Below, in pieces: positions 1-5,086 of a DNA stretch of 6,521 nucleotides. The position numbers were made by a program, and so were the translations under genes. This DNA comes from an uncultured Sporolactobacillus sp. (GTDB lineage Bacteria > Bacillota > Bacilli > Bacillales > Sporolactobacillaceae). The stretch lies in the NCBI GenBank assembly GCA_900543345.1, contig UQRJ01000174.1, positions 1 to 6,521 of the forward strand, in the 5' to 3' direction. A model generated the notes under the pieces. That model was given only the letters and a program-made list of their open reading frames with translations, ran no database searches and was not told where the DNA came from. Each line of letters starts with the position of its first letter. The first letter of the stretch is position 1.

Positions 1-47
1 GAGATGTCTTAGGGTCTCGTGGGCTCGGAGATGTGTATAAGAGACAG
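1..47 (+). other. Illumina Nextera i7-side adapter (library artefact)
   Basis: Positions 14-47 match the 34-base Nextera read-2 transposase adapter, ending in the mosaic-end sequence AGATGTGTATAAGAGACAG. The bases before it fit the rest of a library oligo: gagat (1-5) is the end of the P7 primer and GTCTTAGG (6-13) sits exactly where the 8-base i7 index goes. From memory, its reverse complement CCTAAGAC is a Nextera XT v2 index. This is not genomic DNA; the insert begins at 48. Confidence 0.98.
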
Positions 48-424
48 GAATAACGCAGCGCACCGCCGGGCGTCCGTACACGGTAGAGCAGCGCTCCCTC
101 CTGCATCCCGGTCGTCGGGTTAACAGGAAGCTGCGACGTCGTTAAGGCGATATCGGTTGTCTTTCCGGTTTCCGTCAATGTCCCCTGGGAAAAATCAGGA
201 ATTGTCTCATCCATATAAGTCCCGGTCGCCAGATCGCCGACCCGGCCGGGATTCGGCACATCGCCGCCGAGGCGGCTCAGCAGCATCTCCGGGAATGTGC
301 GCAGCTTTGTGCGATCCTGTTTGTACCCCGGCGTATCGACATTATTCAAGTTATTGGAAAGCGTCGTCTCGCGGCGCTGCTCGGCAATCATCGCCGATGA
401 CGACGTATATATTCCCCTGATCAT
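48..424 (-). CDS. flhO: Flagellar basal-body rod protein FlhO, N-terminal fragment
   Basis: First 125 codons of a rod/hook-family protein, an exported axial component of the flagellum related to FlgF/FlgG; the 3' end is lost at the adapter. The N-terminus MIRGIYTSSSAMIAEQRRET is followed by LSNNLNNVDTPGYK (about residues 22-35). This is the family signature: an amphipathic N-terminal helix with the LSNNxxNxxTPGYK motif, followed by FPEMLLSR. B. subtilis FlhO is about 270 residues, so under half is present. The ATG at 424 is preceded by a strong Shine-Dalgarno AGGAGG (434-439) nine bases away. It lies 57 bases downstream of mbl on the same strand, the B. subtilis order mbl-flhO-flhP. The mbl terminator and a sigma-D-like -10 box in the gap suggest partly independent transcription. 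FlgG is the alternative name for such a fragment; the neighbours favour FlhO. Confidence 0.9.
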
Positions 425-445
425 CAGTAGACACCTCCTCTATAA

Positions 446-453
446 TTATCGGC
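446..453 (-). promoter_or_regulatory. Possible sigma-D (flagellar) -10 element before flhO
   Basis: The minus strand reads GCCGATAA, seven of eight matches to the sigma-D -10 consensus GCCGATAT, as expected for a flagellar gene. Against it, the 14-16 base upstream position for TAAA holds only T-runs, and the start point would lie at the edge of the flhO Shine-Dalgarno, leaving a leader of about 15 bases. Confidence 0.4.
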
Positions 454-467
454 CAAAAACGAAATGC

Positions 468-499
468 AAAAAGCGCAAACGTCAGTTCGCTTTGCGCTT
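468..499 (-). terminator. Intrinsic terminator overlapping the end of mbl
   Basis: On the minus strand AAGCGCAAA (499-491) pairs perfectly with TTTGCGCTT (479-471), a 9-bp stem with an 11-base loop. A short run follows, giving five T in a row at 472-468. The 5' arm is the codons for Lys-Arg-Lys near the Mbl C-terminus, and the mbl stop codon (484-482) lies in the loop. The T-run is short, so termination may be partial and some transcripts may continue into flhO. Confidence 0.7.
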
Positions 500-1483
500 C
501 GGCAAGCTATCCAGATGTTCAAGCATTTTTCCTGCACCTTCAACGACGCAAGTCATCGGATTTTCCGCGACAACAACCGGCACTTTCAACTCGTTCGCAA
601 GCAACTGATCGATTCCGTGCAGCTGCGCACCGCCGCCGGTTAGAATCACGCCGCGATCGATAATATCGGCGGAGAGTTCTGGCGGCGTCTGCTCAAGGAC
701 ATTTTTCGCCGCCGAGACCAGCAGGCTGATCGAATCCGCCAGTGCTTCTTCAATCTCATTGGAATGAATCGTTAACGTTTTCGGCAGTCCGCTCACCATA
801 TCGCGGCCGCGAATATCCATGCTTTCATCACGGGCATTTTTAAACACGGTACCGACTTGTATTTTCACCTGCTCGGCCGTCCGTTCGCCGATCAGCAGTT
901 TATACTTTCTTTTAATATAATTGAGAATTTCGCGATCGAACTTATCACCGGCCATTTTAATCGTCTGCGCCGTAACAATATCGCCCATCGACAGGACGGC
1001 GATATCGGTCGTACCGCCGCCGATATCGATGACCATATTGCCGCTCGGCTGAAAAATATCCATGCCGGCGCCGACCGCCGCCACTTTCGGCTCTTCTTCC
1101 AGATAAACCTGTTTCCCGCCACTTCGCTCAGCCGCTTGACGAATGGCCTTTTGCTCGACGGATGTAATGTGCGTCGGCGTGCAGATAAGGATGCGCGGTT
1201 TTTTAAGAAACCCTTTCACCTTGATTTTATTAATAAAGTGAGTCAGCATCATTTCCGTTATTTCGAAATCGGCGATCACGCCGTCGCGCAGCGGCCGAAT
1301 CGCGACAATATTGGCAGGAGTCCGTCCGACCATCCGCCGCGCTTCTTCGCCGACCGCCAGAAGCTGCTTCGTATCGGTATCCAGCGCAATCACCGAAGGT
1401 TCGTTCAGTACAATTCCCTGGCCTTTCACGTATATCAGCACGTTCGCCGTACCTAAGTCAATTCCAATGTCTCTTGAAAACAA
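482..1483 (-). CDS. mbl: Mbl, MreB-like rod-shape-determining actin homologue
   Basis: Complete 333-residue MreB/Mbl-family actin fold protein, the same length as B. subtilis Mbl as I recall it. The family forms membrane-associated filaments that direct lateral-wall synthesis. Visible ATPase motifs are phosphate-1 DIGIDLGTANVL (residues 5-16), the catalytic-glutamate segment YLEEEPKVAAVGAG (127-140), phosphate-2 VIDIGGGTTDIAVLS (151-165) and the adenosine motif LTGGGAQLHG (281-290). The N-terminus MFSRDIGIDLGTANVLI matches Mbl better than MreB, and the neighbours spoIIID and flhO are the Mbl context. The start is TTG at 1483, chosen because it aligns with the family N-terminus and follows AGGGAGG (1493-1499) by nine bases; there is no suitable ATG. 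Oddities: the Shine-Dalgarno has an exact 8-base complement at 1551-1558, and the 3' end doubles as a terminator arm. Confidence 0.97.
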   Translation of the reverse strand: MFSRDIGIDLGTANVLIYVKGQGIVLNEPSVIALDTDTKQLLAVGEEARRMVGRTPANIVAIRPLRDGVIADFEITEMMLTHFINKIKVKGFLKKPRILICTPTHITSVEQKAIRQAAERSGGKQVYLEEEPKVAAVGAGMDIFQPSGNMVIDIGGGTTDIAVLSMGDIVTAQTIKMAGDKFDREILNYIKRKYKLLIGERTAEQVKIQVGTVFKNARDESMDIRGRDMVSGLPKTLTIHSNEIEEALADSISLLVSAAKNVLEQTPPELSADIIDRGVILTGGGAQLHGIDQLLANELKVPVVVAENPMTCVVEGAGKMLEHLDSLPKRKAN

Positions 1484-1492
1484 CGCCCTTAT

Positions 1493-1558
1493 CCTCCCTG
1501 CTTAACGCACATATCATTCATTCTTACATTTTATCATAAATTCGCGCAAACAGGGAGG
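1493..1558 (-). promoter_or_regulatory. mbl ribosome-binding site with upstream complementary (anti-SD) element
   Basis: On the minus strand CCTCCCTG (1558-1551) is an exact complement of CAGGGAGG (1500-1493), which contains the mbl Shine-Dalgarno. The 50-base loop can add a short CGC/GCG helix (1544-1546 with 1506-1508). A transcript running in from spoIIID could fold so that the ribosome site is hidden. A transcript starting inside the loop would lack the upstream arm. The pairing is seen; the regulatory role is inferred. Confidence 0.35.
1533..1538 (-). promoter_or_regulatory. Candidate sigma-A -10 box for mbl
   Basis: The minus strand has TATGAT (1538-1533), five of six matches to TATAAT, inside the A/T-rich run TTTATGATAAAATG. 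I find no good -35 hexamer at 16-18 bases. If used, transcription would start near 1526, within the mbl leader and downstream of the anti-SD element. Confidence 0.3.
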
Positions 1559-1644
1559 CGGATAAGAAAACAGCAATGGATTTTATCTGAGTGGGGAAGT
1601 AAATGGATTGGTTGCGGAGAATAGTATCGGATCGGGAAATGAAT

Positions 1645-1914
1645 TTAGGATTTGACTGCTTTTTCCGCGTCTTTTTGATACTTCAGTCGGGTCGCTTCGC
1701 CTCCTCTCAGATGGCGGATGGACTTATGATAATCGAGCACACTTTTTACGGCACCGGCCAGCTCGGGGTTAATGCTGGGCAATCGTTCCGTCAGGTCTTT
1801 GTGTACCGTACTTTTCGATACACCGAATTCTTTGGCAATGACCCGCACCGTCTTTTTTGTCTCCACGATATGCTTTCCAATCTTGATCGTACGCTCTTTG
1901 ATGTAATCGTGCAC
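1645..1914 (-). CDS. spoIIID: Sporulation transcriptional regulator SpoIIID
   Basis: Complete 89-residue DNA-binding protein, slightly shorter than the 93 residues I recall for B. subtilis; the difference is in the variable C-terminal tail. The family acts in the mother cell during sporulation, activating or repressing many sigma-E genes and helping the switch to sigma-K. Most of the sequence is recognisable: MHDYIKERTIKIGKHIVETK at the N-terminus, the helix-turn-helix TVRVIAKEFGVSKSTVHKDL (about 22-41), and the basic C-terminal segment HKSIRHLRGGEATRLKYQKD (63-82), which makes a second DNA contact. The start is GTG at 1914, preceded by AGGAGG (1923-1928) with eight bases spacing. It lies 161 bases upstream of mbl on the same strand. 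No clear terminator lies between them, so co-transcription is possible. In B. subtilis the gene depends on sigma-E and SpoIIID itself. Confidence 0.97.
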   Translation of the reverse strand: MHDYIKERTIKIGKHIVETKKTVRVIAKEFGVSKSTVHKDLTERLPSINPELAGAVKSVLDYHKSIRHLRGGEATRLKYQKDAEKAVKS

Positions 1915-2013
1915 ACCACTCGCCTCCTGTAGTCTGAAGGTGCGAAATGAGACAATATCCCGAGAGGAACCGCACGCACTGCTCGCTTCGGCCCACCGCG
2001 CTCACCTCGAAAC

Positions 2014-2043
2014 CCCGTATGTGAGTTTGTAACATCTTATTAA
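2014..2043 (-). promoter_or_regulatory. Weak sigma-E-like promoter candidate for spoIIID
   Basis: The minus strand has CATACGGG (2021-2014), which begins like the sigma-E -10 consensus CATACANT, and TTAATAA (2043-2037) 15 bases upstream, a poor -35 match. Sigma-E control is expected for spoIIID by family knowledge. The sequence support is weak and the leader would be about 100 bases. Confidence 0.25.
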
Positions 2044-2053
2044 GCGAGTCCCG

Positions 2054-2082
2054 GTTATATACCAAAAAGTCAAGTAGGACAA
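2054..2082 (-). promoter_or_regulatory. Sigma-A-like promoter candidate upstream of spoIIID
   Basis: On the minus strand TTGTCC (2082-2077) and TATAAC (2059-2054) are separated by 17 bases, giving four of six and five of six matches to the vegetative consensus. The direction is towards spoIIID, about 140 bases away. A vegetative promoter for spoIIID would be unexpected, so this may be chance. Confidence 0.3.
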
Positions 2083-2232
2083 GGGATGAGCGGTGATTTG
2101 CAGATTACGGCAAAAAGATTGCGTAGCGAGTGAGACGCGATTGGGGAGGCCGCTGTCCTCGCCCATTCATTGAAACCGGACAGATAAAAGATCATCGAAG
2201 CAGCTTACGACAAGTTGTCCGGCTCCGGAATG

Positions 2233-2282
2233 AAAAAGGGCGGTCCTGCCGATCAAATGAACGGTGGGACCGCCGTATTTTT
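2233..2282. terminator. Bidirectional intrinsic terminator
   Basis: GGCGGTCC (2239-2246) pairs with GGACCGCC (2267-2274). The stem extends inwards through two G-U wobbles and CCG/CGG to 13 bp with a ten-base loop. On the plus strand it is followed by GTATTTTT; on the minus strand by CTTTTT (2238-2233). It most plausibly ends minus-strand transcripts leaving the NERD gene and the array before they reach spoIIID. No plus-strand gene lies upstream. The 3' arm resembles the T-box core motif, discussed in the findings. Confidence 0.8.
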
Positions 2283-2350
2283 GTATGTGACAATCCGGTG
2301 ATGAAGATGAATCGCAGCGGATTTAACTGAAACTAAAATTGTTTATCCTA

Positions 2351-2577
2351 ATTCGGGGCCACTCCGCGATGATTCGGGGCTACTTTCACAAATTCGGGGC
2401 TACTTTCCAGCGATTCGGGGCCACTTTCACAAATTCGGGGCCACTCCGCAACGATCCGGGGCTACTTTCCAGCGATTCGGGGCTACTCCGCGACGATTCG
2501 GGGCCACTTTCACAAATTCGGGGCTACTCCACAACGATTCGGGGCCACTTTTACAAATTCGGGGCTACTCCTGCTCC
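2351..2577. repeat. Tandem array 1: 11 units of 20/21 bp
   Basis: Eleven contiguous units begin at 2351, 2372, 2392, 2413, 2433, 2454, 2475, 2496, 2516, 2537 and 2557. Each starts ATTCGGGGCYACT (ATCC in unit 6) and ends in one of three tails: TTCACAA or a variant (20 bp; units 2, 4, 8, 10), TTCCAGCG (21 bp; units 3, 6), or CCGC-ACG type (21 bp; units 1, 5, 7, 9). Unit 11 has a decayed tail. The mean period is 20.6 bp. Units abut with no unique spacers, so this is not CRISPR. The mixed 20/21 length breaks reading frame, so it is probably not coding. The last unit covers the stop codon of the NERD gene. Confidence 0.95.
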
Positions 2578-3593
2578 CCTGTTCTTGTCACTGCTTTGGT
2601 TTGTCGATAATAGTGATCAATCCATCTGTGTGAGGGGGCCTGATAATAAATTCCTGCTCCTGTACCCGTGCCTCCACGTTTTAGATCCATTTTTTGTAAA
2701 ATATGTTTAGCTAAGTATCGATCTTTGATTCGCAGCCATTCACGACACTGGCGATTGGTGATCGTTGGACCACATAATAAAAAATAATCAAGAATCATCG
2801 GAATATGAGCAGTCCTAGAACGACAGCCGCAGTGCGGGCACTGCCAAGCAGCGTAGATCCGTTCCATCACAAACCGCCGGCAATGGGGACAGCGAACGCC
2901 GCGGCGAAGTGCGGCCGGATCGACCGCATATTTTTCCAATAAATGGAGCGGCGGCGGACGATGCTCCGCCAGTAACCGACGGCCGATCCGCTCAATACCG
3001 GCGCAGCGCGGGTAACGGGCATATTTTTTCTGCAACTGATTCAATTTTTCCCTGATCTGTTCGGCGTGAATCACTTTATCGGCGACTTCCCGCGAACCGC
3101 CAGGGTTGTCGATAATCGTTGTGCTATAGGCAATGACGACCAGCGATTCAATCGGCAGCTCGGGCAAGTCCCGGGCCGTCAGCCAAGCCGCCAGCAATTC
3201 GCGTTGACGGCCGACTTGTAGCAGCGGATTGGGGAATCCTTCGTGCCGATCGCCGACAATGCGGAGCATCTGCCGGTTGCCCGGTTCAAACTGCAGCGAT
3301 CCGGAATAATTTTTGACTTCCATAATCAGGGCAAATGTCTCAGTCAGCAGCAGCACATCCATCTGAAACGTCTGCCCAAACGCCGTTTCGCGCAAGTCAT
3401 AAAAAATGTGCAGCGACGGGTCGGACAAACCGTCAAGGAAAAAAGCGACGTTCTGCTCACCATGCCAACCGGTTCGCACCTTGGCAAGGTCACGTTCGAT
3501 CGGTGCTTGATTCGCGGTCCGGCCTGGCAGGCGGGTGAGCAGCGCCTCGGCGGTCGGCAGGGGAAGCGGAATCAACAATTCTCTACCAAACAT
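2565..3593 (-). CDS. NERD-domain nuclease-related protein with zinc ribbon
   Basis: A 342-residue protein of the NERD family, nuclease-related proteins with a PD-(D/E)XK-like core. Substrate and role are unknown for most members. Counting from an upstream ATG at 3620: GWHGE at 51-55 (family G-x-x-G-E), the metal-site aspartate in FQMDVLLL (D88), and E-x-K in MEVKNYSG (E101, K103). A zinc ribbon follows, with CPHC at 244-247 and CPHC at 261-264. Then comes a helical, winged-helix-like segment TITNRQCREWLRIKDRYLAK (286-305). No signal peptide or membrane segment is visible. I prefer ATG 3593 because AAGGGGAG (3599-3606) lies five bases before it, whereas ATG 3620 has no ribosome site. About 25 residues trail the conserved core, and the TAG stop lies inside tandem array 1. 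It is divergent from the SDR gene. Family is confident; function is not. Confidence 0.88.
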   Translation of the reverse strand: MFGRELLIPLPLPTAEALLTRLPGRTANQAPIERDLAKVRTGWHGEQNVAFFLDGLSDPSLHIFYDLRETAFGQTFQMDVLLLTETFALIMEVKNYSGSLQFEPGNRQMLRIVGDRHEGFPNPLLQVGRQRELLAAWLTARDLPELPIESLVVIAYSTTIIDNPGGSREVADKVIHAEQIREKLNQLQKKYARYPRCAGIERIGRRLLAEHRPPPLHLLEKYAVDPAALRRGVRCPHCRRFVMERIYAAWQCPHCGCRSRTAHIPMILDYFLLCGPTITNRQCREWLRIKDRYLAKHILQKMDLKRGGTGTGAGIYYQAPSHRWIDHYYRQTKAVTRTGEQE

Positions 3594-3798
3594 TGTCTCT
3601 CCCCTTTCTGCAGGAATCATTGTTTATTTCGCCGCCGGGTCAGGCCATTCCTATCTAACTGTAAAAAAACTGTGTCTATTTTGGTAATAATCGGCCGCAT
3701 TAAGTCGATGCAACCTTTTAATGACTCGCACCGCTGAAAAAATGGCCGGACACAGGAGAGCTTGCTCATAATCTGTGGTAGACTAACGGCAAACGACT

Positions 3799-3805
3799 AA
3801 GGAGG
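3799..3805 (+). promoter_or_regulatory. Ribosome-binding site of the SDR gene
   Basis: AAGGAGG, a near-perfect Shine-Dalgarno, eight bases before ATG 3814. It fixes the start at the residue where the family's Rossmann beta-strand begins. In the roughly 200 bases between this gene and the divergent NERD gene I found no convincing -35/-10 pair for either direction. Confidence 0.85.
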
Positions 3806-3813
3806 CGGAAGCC

Positions 3814-4575
3814 ATGCGCATTGCCGTGATTACCGGCGCTTCTTCCGGCATCGGGAGAGAATTTGTCAGAGCGATCGATGCAGCCGGATTGGATGAAATC
3901 TGGCTGATTGCCCGCCGAAAAGAGCGATTGGAAGCAGTTGCCAAACAGACAAAAACACACGCACGGCCGATTTCTTTGGACCTGACCACGCGTGACAATC
4001 TGGATCGGTATCAAAAAAGGTTACAGGAGGCGAGACCGGAAGTCGCCGTGCTAATCAACAGCAGCGGTTACGGGGTATTCGGCGGCTTCCAGGACAAACC
4101 GCTCGATAAACAGCTCGGCATCATTGATTTGAACGACCGGGCCCTGACAGCGATAACCTATCTGACGCTGCCTTTTATGAAAAAAGGCGGTGAGATCTAT
4201 AACCTGGCGTCAACGGCTTCGTTCCAGCCGCTGCCCTACGGCGCGGTCTACGCCGCTTCGAAGGCTTTCGTGTTCAGTTTTACCCGCGCGCTGAACATGG
4301 AGCTGAAATCGCAGGGCATTCACGCAATCGCCGTCTGCCCGCATTGGTGCAAAACGAACTTTTTCGCGACCGCGATCACCGGCACTACCGTCGTGCACTT
4401 CGACTTTTTCAATCGAACCGAAGACGTCGTCGCCGGCGCCATTCGGGCCATGAAAAAAGGAAAAGATATCTCGCTTTGCGGCGCACGCGTGAAGTTCCGT
4501 GCCCTGCTGATCAAATTACTGCCACAGCAGTGGGTGATGAAAATATATTGCCGGATGCAGAAAAAGCCATATTAA
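3814..4575 (+). CDS. SDR-family NAD(P)-dependent oxidoreductase
   Basis: Complete 253-residue classical short-chain dehydrogenase/reductase, typical family length. The Rossmann cofactor motif TGASSGIG is at residues 7-14. ARR at 33-35, after the second strand, favours NADP(H) over NAD(H), and D56 in the SLDLT segment would contact the adenine. The NNAG-equivalent is NSSG (82-85). The catalytic tetrad is complete: N107, S133, Y146 and K150 (YAASK). The usual PG after the sixth strand is replaced by CPHWCKTNFF (175-184), so the substrate-side loop differs a little. It resembles the broad COG0300 (DltE-like) group, with a basic C-terminal tail ending KKPY. It acts in the cytoplasm; the substrate cannot be read from sequence. 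It is a single plus-strand gene with tandem array 2 downstream. I see no strong terminator directly after the stop. Confidence 0.92.
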   Translation: MRIAVITGASSGIGREFVRAIDAAGLDEIWLIARRKERLEAVAKQTKTHARPISLDLTTRDNLDRYQKRLQEARPEVAVLINSSGYGVFGGFQDKPLDKQLGIIDLNDRALTAITYLTLPFMKKGGEIYNLASTASFQPLPYGAVYAASKAFVFSFTRALNMELKSQGIHAIAVCPHWCKTNFFATAITGTTVVHFDFFNRTEDVVAGAIRAMKKGKDISLCGARVKFRALLIKLLPQQWVMKIYCRMQKKPY

Positions 4576-4683
4576 ACCGCCGATACGCTTGGGCAGAAGA
4601 AAACCCCGAACCGGTCGCTCATCGTCAATGAGAGCAGGGCCGATTGAGACCAGTGCAGGCGTTAGCGCATTATCACAGGGATA

Positions 4684-4890
4684 CTGCGCTGCATAGATGG
4701 ACTGATATTCGCTCCGCCAACGGTGATTCCTATGCCCTGAACGGTGATATTTGCTCTGCCAACGGCGATTCCTCCGCCCTGAACGGCGATAGTCGCTCCG
4801 CCAACGGTGATTCCTTCGCCCGGAGCGGTGATCCACCTTACTACATCATAACTACTCACCAATCCCGACAGACGCTGCGCTGCATAGATG
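4684..4890 (+). repeat. 16-bp direct repeats flanking array 2
   Basis: CTGCGCTGCATAGATG occurs at 4684-4699 and again, identically, at 4875-4890, a spacing of 191 bases. The copies bracket the tandem array. Because 191 is not a multiple of three, they fall in different reading frames, so the repetition is at DNA level. Confidence 0.85.
4704..4829. repeat. Tandem array 2: six 21-bp units, alternating A/B
   Basis: Units start at 4704, 4725, 4746, 4767, 4788 and 4809, each exactly 21 bp and beginning GAT. Type A units (1, 3, 5) share GAT, then roughly CGCTCCGCCAACGGY. Type B units (2, 4, 6) share GATTCC, then a variable dinucleotide, then GCCC and AACGGY (AGCGGT in unit 6). The alternation gives a 42-bp higher-order period. 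Differences between units fall at all codon positions in the frames I tried, so there is no sign of coding constraint. The sequence is unrelated to array 1. Confidence 0.92.
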
Positions 4891-5086
4891 TTTTCGCATA
4901 AGGAACACATCGTCTCGACGTGGAGACCGGTATACGGCCTCCTCAGCGGCAGCGATAGGATCGATGCGAAGCCTGCAGGAGGATGACGAAGTGCCATGAT
5001 CATCTCAACAAACGAGGCTGTTTTTCGACACTTATCGCCCACTGAGGCCGGGAGCATTCGTTTTTTTTAAAACGGGGCAGACGACG

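Larger units (their letters stand above)
1933..2564. other. Gene-free interval between spoIIID and the NERD gene
   Basis: I support no protein gene in these roughly 630 bases. Open frames here either overlap spoIIID or run through the tandem array, without ribosome sites. From left to right it holds the spoIIID upstream region, a plus-strand stretch with two inverted repeats (2117-2142 and 2176-2222), a bidirectional terminator (2233-2282), an A/T-leaning spacer and the tandem array. Confidence 0.8.
4576..5086. other. Gene-free interval after the SDR gene
   Basis: About 510 bases with no gene I can support. A minus-strand open frame at 4662-5057 has no ribosome site and owes its length to the stop-free array. 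The interval contains tandem array 2 (4704-4829), a 16-bp direct repeat around it, and an inverted repeat at 4938-4982 (CCTCCT/AGGAGG with inner GGC/GCC and CGAT/ATCG pairs). Near 5060 is an A/T palindrome, CGTTTT/AAAACG, with no T-tail. Nothing in 4576-4680 or 4990-5050 is recognised. Confidence 0.75.

Noticed and set aside
857..1456. Plus-strand 199-residue open frame
   Set aside because: It is entirely antisense to mbl, rich in His and Arg from reversed codons, and has no recognisable domain.
1769..2065. Minus-strand 98-residue frame overlapping spoIIID
   Set aside because: It covers about half of spoIIID in another frame and starts at TTG with no ribosome site.
2239..2282. Functional T-box riboswitch on the plus strand
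   Set aside because: The T-box-like motif lies in the terminator's 3' arm, no stem I hallmarks are visible, and no plus-strand gene follows.
2351..2577. CRISPR array
   Set aside because: Units abut directly, with no unique spacers and no cas genes. The same holds for array 2.
2351..2577. G-quadruplex from the repeated GGGG tracts
   Set aside because: Tracts are 16-17 bases apart, far longer loops than stable quadruplexes normally have.
2339..2710. Plus-strand 123-residue repetitive frame through array 1
   Set aside because: There is no Shine-Dalgarno, it overlaps the NERD gene's 3' end, and the mixed 20/21-bp units shift the frame within the repeats, so a conserved peptide is unlikely.
3243..3737. 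Plus-strand 164-residue open frame
   Set aside because: It is antisense to the NERD gene, whose motifs are unmistakable on the other strand.
4662..5057. Minus-strand 131-residue frame with Val/Gly-rich 14-residue repeats
   Set aside because: No ribosome site precedes the start. Stop-free 21-bp units keep several frames open at once, and unit differences show no codon-position bias.
5059..5074. Terminator after the chromate transporter genes (CGTTTT/AAAACG)
   Set aside because: The stem is mostly A-T, with no G/C core and no T-run after it on either strand.
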